Below are positions 11,950-28,627 of a stretch of 64,000 bases of DNA, in pieces. The notes under the pieces are model-generated. The model worked only from the letters and a program-made list of their open reading frames with translations. It was not told the DNA's origin and ran no database searches. Each line of letters starts with the position of its first letter. Within the stretch, counting starts at the first letter, position 1. Position numbers and translations under genes: made by a program. The DNA is from Rotaria macrura. Its lineage: Eukaryota > Rotifera > Eurotatoria > Philodinida > Philodinidae. The stretch is from contig OENT01000092.1 in NCBI GenBank assembly GCA_900239685.1, forward strand, positions 1 to 64,000, in the 5' to 3' direction.

Positions 11950-12558
11950 AGTGCATGCTTAGTTCTAGTGCTGTTATTCATGATATTCAAGTACATTTAG
12001 TGTTTCATCACTTTAAAAAGAAAATATCGACTTGAATTGTTCTTACGTTCTGTTTTAAAAAACGCGACATGAAACAAAAATTCAACTATCATATTGTGTC
12101 TCTTTTGTCAATCACAAAGTGCACAAATTTTTATTTGATTCTAATCGTACGATTCAACTTCTAACGAATCGTTCCAGCATTAGATGCTGTAAAAAATTTT
12201 TTGCATAGCCCTGCATTAGTCATACATAATTGAATACTCTGTGTTATGGTGTAAATCTAACAAAAAACAGGATATTTTTTATTTTTTGTACGAATTTTTC
12301 CTCATTCTCATAAACTATTCCGCTATATCATTGTTTTTCACTAGTTCATTAGTCTAAAACTTCCATCGAACTATTCTATGATGCCTTTAAGAACATGGTA
12401 AAACTTGTGGACTGTGAATAATTGGTCCAAGTATTTTCCGTCTTTAATTTTTGTGAATGAATTAATTGAAATTTACTAAAACACACGAAATATGCATGTA
12501 AAAAAAGTTACATTTCTCTTTATTCTCTTAAAATAGATTGAAAATCGATATATTCTTG

Positions 12559-12583
12559 TAGAAAAGATAATTTGCGCGACATC
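12559..12583 (+). other. Putative 3' splice acceptor and short 5' UTR of beta-helix gene
   Basis: TATTCTTGTAG (AG at 12560-12561) lies 22 nt before the chosen ATG at 12584. Similar acceptors stand 0-7 nt before four other start codons in this window. This is compatible with spliced-leader trans-splicing or a 5' UTR intron. It is a weak consensus on its own. Confidence 0.35.
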
Positions 12584-14553
12584 ATGTCTCTGTTTAGTGT
12601 GACCGTCTTTTTTGCAGCTATTTTTTATGCACAAAGTACCTCATACAATATCACCAACACAACCACAAGCTGGCAAACTATATTATCGAATTTGAAGGCA
12701 GGTGACATCGTCACCATGCACCGTGGCACTTATACAACATCGGGTTCCGGTTACTTTCAATTGACGTTGAATGGTACTCTCAACAACCCTATTATTATTC
12801 AAGCTGCACTCAATGAAACGCGTCCAATAATTCGGGGCCCTACACCAGGTGCCAATGCGCAGAATGTAATGAATGTTCAAGGGTCGAATTTCATGATCAA
12901 AGGAATAGGATTCACCCAAGGCTCACGAGGAGTACGTCTTGGACCTGCAGGTACGTAACTTCAAATATTGGTAGTGCACTTCCACGTTTAACTTCTTCTG
13001 TACTTAATATTTAGTTACCACCAATGCTATTTTCGACAATATTTACATTTTCAACACGACAGGAACGGCATTTTCTGCCAATGATGCTGGAAATGAATAT
13101 GTCAATATAACATTACGAAATAGTGAAATAACGAATACAAATGCTTTAGGTAAACTTCGGCGTTGTGTGTCCTCTTTGTTCCTATTTTTAAGCTGCATTT
13201 GCTCACATAGCTGCTACAACTGGTGAATGTGTTTATGTTGGATGTGTGAGTGATGGTTGTCGAATCCGAGATTAATTGTTTGACAATAATTATTGTCACG
13301 ACACGCTTGGCTCATCTGGAGGATCACGAGCTGGTTTTCAAGTCAAAGTATGCGTAAATTATTCTCAGTTTGTTGCATGTATAAATATCGCTTTAGCCTG
13401 GTTCATATCGTGTTATTGTTCGTAACAGTGTTTGTTACAATGTAGTTGTACCATGTATTATTGTTTATGATGACTATGATCGTGGACGAAATTTGATCGA
13501 CGGAAATTTGGCCATCAATGCAGGAGCATCTGATCTCGGTATACAATATACTTCGGGAGCGACAATTACCAATAATATTGTAATTAACTCAAGTATGTCA
13601 GAAACTCTGATAGGACAGTATCTTCAATGCACATACCAAACGGCTTGTAGAATTTTTCAATCAAAACTCGAACAGTCGTTCACTATTTTATAACATAAGA
13701 AAACCGTTTTCATATCTTTCGGTTCCAGAGCTTCTATGATTTATATGCGATTTCATTCCAATCAACAAGTCTTTTTCTACTGTAAAAGTCACCGCTTGTT
13801 TTCTAAGATGAAGAAAGCCAAGAAATTTAGAGAACAGATAAACCATGAAACTTCGAATCTTAAAAGTACTTTCTGTTGTTAGATCAAGCTGGAATAGGTG
13901 TAATTGTGCACTCGCTTTACCCTAATAGCAGTTACATCCGAAACGTAACCATAAGAGAGAATACCGTATACATGAGTCAAGCAGATGCATGTCTTCGTCT
14001 GAACAGTGTTACAAATAAGAAAATCAAAATCTTCAACAATGTTCTCTGCTGTGGAAGTCAATTATCAATCAAAGCTTCCAATGATTTGACTGGTTAGCTA
14101 TATCAGGATACATTGATTTAATGTCTATAGAATTTAATTTCATATCCCTGCAGGTGCCTCGATTTATAATAATGCTATCAATGGTTCTGTTAGTGCCACT
14201 GGTATTTCATCTTGTGGGACATTCCCGATCTCCTCCAATATCTTTCAGAATGCTACAGGTTTTAATCTGTATCCAACTTCAACATCATCACTGGTCAATA
14301 AAGGTGTCAAAAATCCACTTTATCAAACTCTGTACGATTACAATGGAATGCTACGATCAATCCCAACACCAACTGTTGGGGCATATGTAAGCAATTAAGA
14401 TTCTATGTAACTTAGTGACCTATATTAAGTGCAACTTACTTTCATATTCAATAGGAATATTGTACAACGAACAATCCCGGCTGTTTAACAAAACCGAGCT
14501 TCAAATGTGGTTCACCAACAGCTAATGTCACTGAATTCGGTCTAACGCCATAA
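12584..14553 (+). pseudogene. Secreted right-handed beta-helix (pectate/polysaccharide lyase-like) protein, one in-frame stop
   Basis: Seven exons can be joined with GT-AG introns: 12584-12950, 13015-13149, 13193-13347, 13397-13592, 13883-14092, 14154-14386 and 14455-14553, for 464 codons plus stop. Residues 1-18 form a signal peptide (MSLFSVTVFFAAIFYAQS). The body shows the N-rich, I/V-alternating pattern of parallel beta-helix proteins, with an LKAGDIVTMHRGTY segment typical of chondroitinase-B/alginate-lyase-like folds. The Cys-containing C-terminus is probably extracellular. Exon 3 has an in-frame TAA at 13273-13275, yet the same frame stays coding-like on both sides and every downstream junction keeps phase. 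So it is a very young pseudogene, a stop allele or a base error. Substrate unknown. The fold is common in bacteria, so horizontal origin is possible but unproven. Confidence 0.7.
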
Positions 14554-17440
14554 ACATAAAAACGATCTTCGATCAGGTTGAAACTATTTTCATTCTAATT
14601 CTACTCATCAAAAACATATTACAGACATTATATAAAAGTCTTTTAATTTTCAACTAACTGAAGCTTTCTTAACACTTCCATATAATGCACAATTAAAATT
14701 ATAATCATTCATACTTAATCAATTTTTCAATAAAGATTTACTTAGCCGAAATATGTATTCAATAATCTTTTAAAACGGGGCAGCAATTCCATTGGGAAAA
14801 GTCTATACTAGAAACCATTTTTGTATTTTGGTTTTCCTTTTCTTTCGAAGTCTAAAGGAGCCTTCATTTCGGAAAAAATGCTACCTCTGCTTTCGAACAT
14901 CTAAAACTTGACGCTATCGTTTCCAACAACACTGTTCTCGAAAAACTCTACGTAGTGATAGGTGTCAAATATCAGAACGACTATAATACGACGAAAACGT
15001 TGTCAAAACTTGCACTGAGTATTATGAAAGTTGTAGTGTGTAAATGCTGAGTTTTGATTATCTATACCAACCGACTTATAAAAGTAGGTAGATATGCTCT
15101 GCTCGCCTTTGACTATAGCACTCAAGCCTAGAGACGTACATTGGCAAACTTCTTCATGACGTCTATATCGGGACGATTTGAGATCGAAGAAAATTTAATG
15201 CTTATGGTATTACATTTTAGTTTGCTTCCAAATATCATAAATCACATCGTTTACCTTCACAACACGCGCTTATATACGCAACCAAGAAAGCGAGAGAAGG
15301 AAAAGATACAACATGTGAAAAAGGTAGACATAACAATAAGAAGATGAGGATAACAGGAAAGATAATTATGGAAGATGACATATGTATTCCTGTCAACAGA
15401 ATAAGTAACGAGTTGATCGTGCCCATGTTAGAATGAAAGAGGCGAGATCTGTAGACAAGGAAAAACCAGACAAGACAAAACGTGATGTAAGAACGTTCTC
15501 AACATAGACCGTCACAATAGTGAGTATGAAATTTTAAAATACTTGTTCCCTACTTTTTTAATCTATTATTTTTAATTTTTATTGCAGTTCATTTTTTAGT
15601 TGAATCTAATGTAACTAAATGAGCATTTGATTTTCATTACTTAGCTTTTGAAAAATTTTGATTTGTACTTTCGTTTTTTGTGATTTGTATTTATTTTATC
15701 AAGTCGAAATAAACTAGGTTGTATCTATGAATTGACATCTAATTTTCATAGCAAAAGAAAAGAGGCTAAACAATGTATAATGCTGAGATATGAATTCTAT
15801 AGGATATCATCGGGCCCTTTGTGTATTCCTCGTTTTCTAATCATCGAATCTGACATTCGACAACTTCCGATCAGGATTCTGTGTCAAAGATTATGATGAT
15901 ATCGTTCATCTCCAGATAGGCATTCGGTAAATTTCGATAGGATCTTGTCGACACTTACTCGGCTATTCGGAAAATTTAATAGACTCCAACAGAATTATAC
16001 TTCTGGATTCCTTCGTCCTGACTAAACAACAATAGTTGATACTAGCGCTTAATTCGATTTTGTGTAGCGAAAGTTTGAAACGATCCCTGCTAAACAAGTA
16101 CGACCGTGACCTATCGTTTACGGAGAAATTAGACAAAATGCAGGAGTCAGTATTATGATCGTAAATTTTCGAATCGTATACACACGAATACTACTATATA
16201 CGGAGAAAAATAAAGTCCTTGACGATATTTATATAGAAATTCTGTGTGTGGTCTCCGTTTTTCTAGGTACTTCTTCGTGAACGACGAATTTTTACCACAT
16301 ATAAGGTTTACGAAAAATCAAAGTCTCAATACTGAGTCATGTATTATAGTGAAATACGGCAGTATGCGACCGAAAACATTTGTGTACAGAATGTTTTTCT
16401 ATTTCTACGAAATCTGTAAATCTTGTCCTGTAAAGCTTCATCTTAACGATAATTATGAAAATCTGATGAACGTACTGAAACTCATCCCTAGCTAAAGAAA
16501 ACAACCACTCTCGAGATAATCCTTTCAGATAAGATATAAAAAGCGAGTTAAAAAATATCTCGACGATTATATGAATTATCGTAGCATATTCGAATGACTC
16601 TAAAATATAACACAAGTTTTTATCTAGATTATTTTTATTAGACTTTTGGCAATGGCCACTACAGTTTTTTAAGCAAAATTCACAAAATTTTAAGATCCAC
16701 ACACATCGTCAAAGAATTTTTCAAAAAGGATTGCTTTATAGAACATTTGATGGTATTCAATCTATATTGTGAATACTGGTTCATTTTTTCCAATAAACGG
16801 CAGTATTTGTCTGTCCTCCGGTAAATTGAACTGATATGGGAGCTGATAACCGTTCCGGTAAAACTGCACTTAACCGTCAATTTTCTTGCGGTTTTTATTA
16901 CAGGAGAAGATTTAAAAAAAAAAATACAAACTTAGAAATCTACTCAAATGCTACTCAACAATTCAAAAATCCTTATGAGATACAAGCGTTACATAATCTG
17001 ATCCTACGACACTGGAGAAAAACTAACCAAATTTCATTTGTTAATACTGTAAAGATTTCTGCTAGAAGGAGTGTCAGTGATAATGGGATTACACTTTATT
17101 CATTCCTTCGTATCATACAATCGTATCGCTTACATAAAAAATCATGTGCTAATATACGCAGCAGTGACAAAGAAGAATAGAGGATGAAAAGAGAGAATAC
17201 AAAGTCAAGGGAAGGAAAGTGAAGTAAGAACAACAAGATAAGGACAGAAAGTTAGAACAGTAACGTAAGGATACAAAGAACAATTGAGGACAATGACGTA
17301 AGGACAATTCAAAAGATGAGAAAAAATGAAGAGGGAAGATTAAACATCATGTATACAATGCACTCAAACAGGAATATTTCACCCTTGGATGGAATCTGGA
17401 CGTTCTCCACACAGAACGTCACAGCCCATAGAATAAAAAA
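14554..17440. other. Intergenic stretch; purine-rich tracts, no supported gene
   Basis: No gene was recognised. Open frames of 60-120 codons at 16.2-17.2 kb overlap on opposite strands and match nothing I know. Two stretches (about 15285-15480 and 17165-17345) are strongly purine-rich on the plus strand, with GAAGAAAGATAAGGACA-like composition. A similar purine-rich stretch occurs at 38930-39050. Confidence 0.4.
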
Positions 17441-17508
17441 ATGGCAAAAAATGATGTAAATTACATCATTTTAATGGAACTTTTTGCTGGAAGAAATGAT
17501 GTCGAAAA

Positions 17509-17776
17509 TGAAAAAAATGCAATTTTCGATCGTGAAACGGACATAATCTTTCAGTTATTTTAAAGTCATGCATGATTTTGACACGTAAGTCATGCCATGG
17601 AAACGAGTAAAACGGCATCAAACTCATTTCAGGAAACTTATTGAAAATAAATGGAAATTACTATATTTTTACGGTTAAGAATTACTGAAAAAAATGCAAT
17701 TTTCGATCGTGAAACGGACATAATCTTTCAGTTATTTTAAAGTCATGCATGATTTTGACACGTAAGTCATGCCATG
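17509..17776 (+). repeat. Direct repeat pair, about 91 bp, spacing 177 bp
   Basis: The block beginning TGAAAAAAATGCAATTTTCG at 17509-17600 recurs unchanged at 17686-17776. The 86 bp between them has the same ATGAAAAC-type vocabulary. The pair forms the left edge of the large degenerate satellite that follows. Confidence 0.8.
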
Positions 17777-17849
17777 AAAACGATTTAGTTTTAACCAAAA
17801 TCATGTTCATGAAATGATTAATATGAACTAAATGCTACTAGGAAGTACT

Positions 17850-17945
17850 GCAAGCAGCACCTGAGCTTTTCGCAAAGCTCAGTCTAAGTGCCCTTCGTGG
17901 GGCTATGCGGTGAACTGCGAGAGTCCTTAATTCTACGGAGTCATA
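17850..17945. other. Hairpin cluster near satellite edge
   Basis: CTGAGCTTTTCGCAAAGCTCAG forms an almost perfect hairpin with a short loop, followed by GCCCTTCGTGGGGC, a second short hairpin. GC content is locally high. Function unknown; it could be the end structure of a decayed element. Confidence 0.3.
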
Positions 17946-18406
17946 TAGACTAGTTACCGTAAATAATATATATATTCATGTGAATATCATCAGCGCTGGA
18001 CATCCTCTCTATTCTTACACATTCTATTTTAGTCCAAAATGAAATGCGTAAGAACAACGTATACGGGTGACCCGAATTCACCATTTAAATGATGTATTTT
18101 TAATCAATTTCATGCGTGACAACCATTTTCCAATAAATTTGGGCAAAACGTTTTCAACGAAAAATGTGATTCCAGTAGCTGGCTGATTTTCACTGAAAAA
18201 CAATGAAACTCATCTAGTGACTTTCATTTTTCGAGAAAACCTAAATTACTGCGATGAACTTGGTGCATAAAAAACTAAATAAATGAAGTGACTTCCAGTT
18301 TTCGGGAAAACGCTCTGTAGCGGTATGATAACGATGCGAAAGAAATGAAACTACCGGCATTATGACGATTTTGTGAAAACATCAAAATCATTTGATGAAA
18401 GCGATG

Positions 18407-18834
18407 AGAAAATACTGAATCTAATCTAGTGATTCCAATTATTTCGAGAAAACCCTAATTCAAAAAAATGAAAACGATGCAGGAATACTGAAGGTACTGG
18501 CATTAGGACGAGTTCGTCGACACACGAAAATCTTAAACTGAAAATAAATCAGAAATAACGAAAGTCACCTAGTAATTTCTGTTTTTCCTCTGTAACCAAA
18601 GTCATGAGGTGAAAACAATGAGAAAATACTGAATCTAATCTAGTGATTCCATTTATTTCGAGAAAACCCTAATTCAGGAAAATGAAAACGATGCAGGAAT
18701 ACTGAAGGTACTGGCATTAGGACGAGTTCGTCGACACACGAAAATCTTAAACTGAAAATAAATCAGAAATAACGAAAGTCACCTAGTAATTTCTGTTTTT
18801 CCTCTGTAACCAAAGTCATGAGGTGAAAACAATG
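18407..18834 (+). repeat. 214-bp tandem duplication, two near-identical units
   Basis: Unit one starts at 18407 (AGAAAATACTGAATC) and unit two at 18621, with the same word starting again at 18835 where the copy diverges. The two units differ at only a few bases by eye (for example CAATTATTTCG versus CATTTATTTCG, TTCAAAAAAATG versus TTCAGGAAAATG). This is a recent unequal-exchange or slippage event inside the old satellite. Confidence 0.85.
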
Positions 18835-19211
18835 AGAAAATAATGAATCTGAGTAAGTGATTTTCATGTTTCAAGAATAGAGAGAGACATGCGATGAAAA
18901 CAGTGCAAGAATCTTGAAAAAAATCCCATGATTTAGATTTTTGCTGAATAAATCTGTTAAAAGAATGAAAATTGGCAAAAGGAATAAAACTACCACTTTT
19001 TCGACCGTTTTCGAAAACATCGTGTTCATGTGATGTATATGGTTTAGAAAAAACGAGAGTCACCTAGTAATTCCTATTTTTCCTCAGTAACGAAAATCAT
19101 GAGATGAAAACGGTGAGAAAATAATGAATCTAATCTAGTTGTTTGGATTATTTCGGGAAATGTATTTTAACGTAATGAAAATGATGCAGAAACAGTGAAT
19201 CCACCGCTATT

Positions 19212-19319
19212 NNNNNNNNNNNNNNNNNNNNNNNNNNNNNNNNNNNNNNNNNNNNNNNNNNNNNNNNNNNNNNNNNNNNNNNNNNNNNNNNNNNNNNNNN
19301 NNNNNNNNNNNNNNNNNNN
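19212..19319. other. Assembly gap (108 N)
   Basis: A run of 108 N lies inside the degenerate satellite. Satellite structure on both sides suggests that the missing sequence is more of the same repeat; its true length is unknown. Confidence 0.95.
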
Positions 19320-19850
19320 AATGTCATGTAGTAATTTTGAGTTTTTCGGGAAACATAATTTAACGAAATGAAAATGGTGGAGGAACACTGAATCTACCGG
19401 TATTAAAACGATTTTGTGGAAACACGAGGATCATGTAATGAAAATGATGTAGAAATAATGAAATTCATTGTGGTAATTGTCATTTTTCGACAGAACGTAA
19501 AGTCATTAGATGAAAACAATGGAAACGTAACGAAAGTAATTATGTGATTTTGATTTCGCTGGAATACTTATTTTAACGGAATGAATATGATGGGAAAAAA
19601 ATGAAACTACTGGTATTATTAGCGTTTTGTTAAAACATGAAAATAATTTGATGAGAATGATGTAGAAAAAACGAAAGTAATCGAGTAATTTTGATTTTCA
19701 GGGAAAACAGGTATTCATGAGATGAAAGTGATTGAAAAATAATGAAAGTATCGTAATAATTTTGATTTCGGTGAAATAATCTAAGTCATCGAATTTTTCT
19801 GAGGAAAATTTCGAAAATAACCATTTAACTGAAATTAGATTGATTTTTTT

Positions 19851-21698
19851 ATTCCCTGGGAGATACTCTTACTTTGAATAGTATATATATAGAGTTCATA
19901 CTGAATTGTAACCATGAGAACCAACAAAAGCCAATACAGCTCAACTGTATAGAGGAGCTACAATTCAAACTTGTGTTTTTTCGTCGAGGAAATAAATTCT
20001 TTAAAACAGGAAATGAAATTATCAAAGTGCACTCATGTCATCGAAAAAAGCAGCACCAATCCTTCATGTCGTTGATTCATTTTACGAAGCGTTTTTTTAC
20101 AGTTTATGAAAAATTCTACAACATATATCAACACATGAATGAAAACAATCTTCAAGTTCATTATTCGATGCTTTCTTTCTTATAATGATCGAACTCGAAA
20201 TTTTAACATACTCTTTTGACAACATATCGCAGGTGCGAATCGAAATCATTCTGGATTATGCAGAATTCATAGTGTCATGAATAACGAGTGATTGAAAACG
20301 ATGATATAGCTACTGAGCTCTGCGAAAAAATTTTTAAATACTTGCAGAAGTGGTTTAAATTCTATCTTGTCTCTGAAAAGCATGTGCTGATGACAAGAAC
20401 TACTATGGTTATGCTGATTCCATTCATCTCTTTAAGAAACCCGTATACGAATAGATAACATACATGCCCATCCTGTTTGAGAATCTACTGTTGCCACAAC
20501 GTGGTTAATAGCAGTGGTAGTGGAGCCATTGAGACCCATGAGGCTTGAGCATCACCTAGCTTTTAGCTGGAGAGGCTCAGCCTCACTTGTTTTCTGAGTG
20601 AATATTGTTATTTTTTATTCAAAGAATGTGCTATGCTAAGCACCTGACACGTTCAAATACATATTCTCACATATATGTATGTTCATAAGTCAATATTCTT
20701 GTCTCTATTCTTTCCAAAATCGTTTTTTTGCTGAGTAATCTGTCAAAATTCTATTTGGTCTTGAACTTCAGTCAGGACTCGTTCTATCAATGAGAGAAAG
20801 ATAGAAAGATTCTTAACAGAATAGTAAGAGGAATATCTGTCTGCTGCTCTTTACACTCTATATAAATTTCTAATACTCATTTTATCGTGCTTTTGTTCAC
20901 ACAAAGCCAAACCGTTAATATGATGAAATGAATAAGAAATATTGAAATGCATATGGCTCCTATATGTTTCAAATTAACGAGAAGTATATACTAATATCTT
21001 ATGATGAAATTTATTAGTTTATTTAGCTTTTTCTAAGGCTATAAATGATGAACTTGACGTAGAAGATTTGTAGTAGTGAGCAGTTGCTGAATATTTCAAT
21101 AGATTTTTTTTCGTTTCTCGAAACACTGTCATTTGTCTATTAAAATTGTCAGTTTCATAACTGCCTTTGTTCGCATTTTTTGTCGTGTCGTTACTTGTAT
21201 CATTCTGTCATTTTTTTCATTTGTCTAAGGTATTGAAATAAAATTTATCATTGTAGCACTATTTTTCTCAGTCATATTTTTCTCGTGAAAACTATTTACT
21301 GACAATAACGTTGATGACGATAAATCGTATTATAGTACACGCACTAATTCAAAAAAAGAATGCAAGAATCTGATCAGATTACCCAAGAAAAAACCGTAGA
21401 CTATATTGAAAAGAGTCAGCCCAGGACTTCAAGAAGTGTAAGATTCTTTGCAGATTCGAGATTTCTTGCCTATAGTCATCGAATATATAAAACAAAACTT
21501 TTCACAGATTTCTCAGCAAAACAAGGACCTGGAAAGAATAGAGACAAAAATATTGACTTGTCGACATAAATATATCCTATATATAGCTTTTTCCCTTCAT
21601 TTTCTTCATTCGGACCTTTCTCTTGTTGTGATGTTTAGATATTTTGCCTCTTTTTCGTGGTTTCTTCTCAACGTGGTTAGTTTTTTCCTAGCTGGTTT
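19851..21698. other. Intergenic stretch without supported gene
   Basis: AT-rich sequence. Open frames at 19874-20185 and 21360-21702 have no recognisable similarity. A GAGGCTTGAGCATCACCTAG...GGAGAGGCTCAGCCTCAC segment near 20540-20590 shares GAGCxTCACCTAG vocabulary with 22005-22050, perhaps a decayed repeat. Confidence 0.4.
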
Positions 21699-21983
21699 AT
21701 GAACAACGTGAAAAAGAGGAAACAAAAAAGGTCAACAAAGTATACTAAATCGACAGCTGATTTATCAGCGTCGATCAACGATGAAAATACTGAAGAAATT
21801 CCACATGAAGATACATCACCTATCGTTGTCGATGATGAGCCAGAAGAACAGTTATCAAAGTGTGAATTAGCCCGTTGTGCGTCATCAATAATATACGTGT
21901 CGGCGACCGGATCCAAATCGCAATCAACATCGATGAAAGGGAAATGGCCGTCTCAAGCATCATGGTTCAAAAATTTCCCCTAG
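21699..21983 (+). CDS. Unrecognised 94-codon frame, basic then acidic; possible decayed zinc-finger transposase N-terminus
   Basis: The frame begins with a lysine/arginine-rich start that resembles a nuclear localisation signal (KKRKQKRSTKYTK). An acidic and serine-rich middle (NDENTEEIPHEDTSP) follows, and it ends KGKWPSQASWFKNFP before TAG. A W-x-x-x-WF-K-x-FP-W-L pattern is typical of the start of TTF/ZBED-type zinc-finger regions in hAT-like transposase genes. Here the codon after FP is TAG, followed by Leu, so a TGG to TAG nonsense change would explain the stop. This is an inference from a short motif. It may equally be a chance frame or a non-transposon exon. No downstream transposase domain was found. 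Confidence 0.25.
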   Translation: MNNVKKRKQKRSTKYTKSTADLSASINDENTEEIPHEDTSPIVVDDEPEEQLSKCELARCASSIIYVSATGSKSQSTSMKGKWPSQASWFKNFP

Positions 21984-22850
21984 CTTACTTTATGTAAAAA
22001 TATTTTGAGCCTCACCTAGTTTGACGACGCTCCACCGCCCTTGGAAAATAGTAAAGAAAATTACCACGGCGATTTTCAAAAGAAAGCTTACGAAATTCCC
22101 TACCATCACTACAATAAATTAAAACGGTCGGTATAAATCTATGAGATTCATCTAGTAGATGTACCCCACTGTTATAGTTTTAGACATCTGAATCGTTTAC
22201 TAATTCAGAAAGTTTTCAAATACCGTTTACAACGAACCACCTCCCCCCACCCCACGTCACTGCTTCTAAGGTAGTTTTTAAACATCTACCATGCTACTAG
22301 TGCGACGGGGTGATTTTTCAAAAAGTTATGCCACTGGCCCGCCAACCATGAAAGTCCCGCCGTCATGTAAATCTATGATAGATAATTATCCCTTACGAAT
22401 TTAAATATGAAAAGACCAGAATTAGAAATATGAATACAAGGATTTACAAGAACACACGCACTCCTGATGGTTTCTCATGCCAATACGAACTGAACCTTAA
22501 TCATTGTTCCAAGTAAGATTCCCCTAGATTAACAAGAATAACGTTTTCTGTACACTTGTAATAAAAATAGATTCGTACTTTTTTGGAAGACAATGATTCC
22601 CCATCACTAAAACTAGAAGTAGTAATCAAAATCGAGATTACATAGAAGTCAAATACAAGTATATTTAAGCATCAAGATCAAAATTATTCGACTATTTTGA
22701 TGAAAGTTTTCCCAATATTCCTCTATAATCAACGTCAATTTGTTATTCAAGCAACAGAAATGTGCTTTTGATAAGGCGTTAGACAGCATATACAAAATAA
22801 AAAGCTATTATGAAAAAAATTGTTTCCTTAAATACCATAAAAATATAAAC
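21984..22850. other. Intergenic stretch downstream of CFAP91
   Basis: No gene or repeat is recognised. A C-rich tract (ACCTCCCCCCACCCCACGTC) at about 22230 is the only compositional oddity. The CFAP91 stop codon begins at 22853. Confidence 0.45.
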
Positions 22851-27566
<4,716 letters not shown>

Positions 27567-27578
27567 CTATGTGCTTTT
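27567..27578 (-). other. Splice acceptor directly abutting CFAP91 start codon
   Basis: The minus strand reads AAGCACATAG immediately followed by ATG. A zero-length leader means that either a spliced leader is added here in trans or a 5' UTR intron ends exactly at the start codon. The pyrimidine tract is weak, so the evidence rests mainly on the repetition of this arrangement at other genes. Confidence 0.45.
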
Positions 27579-28627
27579 TTATAACAGCCAAAATTTTCAC
27601 TGAGTTGATACACGAATAACAACAGTGACCATTGTAGCTAACGATACCATAGAAACAATATTCGTGTAAGAAAATTTATAAAAATCATCAAAATGTCTTT
27701 CTTCTATCATGGATTCAAGCTCGTATATCATATGAAAATTAATGTTAACCCTAGTATTACAAATACAAAGAAAATAGATGTCACCACAATACTTCAATTG
27801 CCTCACTCAATTAACGATATAGGTATAACTAAGCAGCGATACGAATAGCAGACGTACTCAGAATAATCAAAGTGTACAGAACCCTTGCTAAGTCTCGAGT
27901 AGTTGCCGCTTCGCACACTGCTGACAAAAACAAAGTGTTCTGCGAACATTTTGCTTTCCATCGAAAAATCGATTTGTAATATGAATTTATTCTAATATCA
28001 GTCGATGTGAAAAGCTGACTTTGAACGATACGACCTTTCTTCTTCACTTTCACTATCGACTAGTGCTAGTTTTCGGTTTTTTTGCTTACTTAGAGTAATC
28101 ACCATATTTTTCTTTTCTCTCTTAACATGAAGCGAGTAGTTTGTTTAGCAGATATAAAAATGAACTAGTGCTTTTCTAGATTATACAATAAATTTCGACA
28201 TATACACTGTGATATCCTTCGGTTACAAAAGTAAAGTGTATTCATACGTTTTGTTAAATAAATCAAAGTGCAAGAAACCATTTTTTTCTAATTCCATTTG
28301 GAACGTTGTAACTAAGTGCTTTTGTTCATTAGGTTAGGGAAAAGATAAAAGAATGAATTATTGGATATATTGATATAGTTTATCTTTTTCTCTAACTCTC
28401 TTACAGCCACAGTGACTGATACTTGTTTGAAAATACGTAAATCAAACCATCTGTTGTTGTAATATGTTGTGCAGAGAAATGAAAGCATCATCCCAGCCGT
28501 ATTTAAAGTATATTTCACTTTTATTAAAAATCAAAAGAGAATTCTTCTGCAATATACATGCAATTATAAAGAGAACAAGAGATACATATAAAATTGAATC
28601 AGCATTTCCCATCGAGAGACACCTTCT
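27579..28627. other. Intergenic stretch between receptor gene and CFAP91
   Basis: About 1 kb separates the receptor stop codon from the CFAP91 start. Three short minus-strand frames (68-74 codons) show no similarity to anything I know. It should contain the CFAP91 promoter, but no motif was recognised. Confidence 0.4.

Larger units (their letters stand above)
18100..19850. repeat. Degenerate tandem satellite, ATGAAAACGATG word
   Basis: The region repeats a long imperfect unit. Its landmarks recur in order: ATGAAAACGATGCAG, ATACTGAA, CTACCGGTATTA-GACGATTTTG, ACACGAAAATCATGTGATGAAAA, AATGAAAGTCA-CTAGTAATTTT-C, TTTTTCGGGAAAAC. Successive units differ by many substitutions, so the array is old, except for a fresh duplication at 18407-18834. 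It contains an assembly gap. There is no coding capacity. Confidence 0.7.

Noticed and set aside
17440..19850. Regularly repeated sequence that could suggest a CRISPR array
   Set aside because: Units are long, degenerate and without uniform repeats or unique spacers; the host is a eukaryote.
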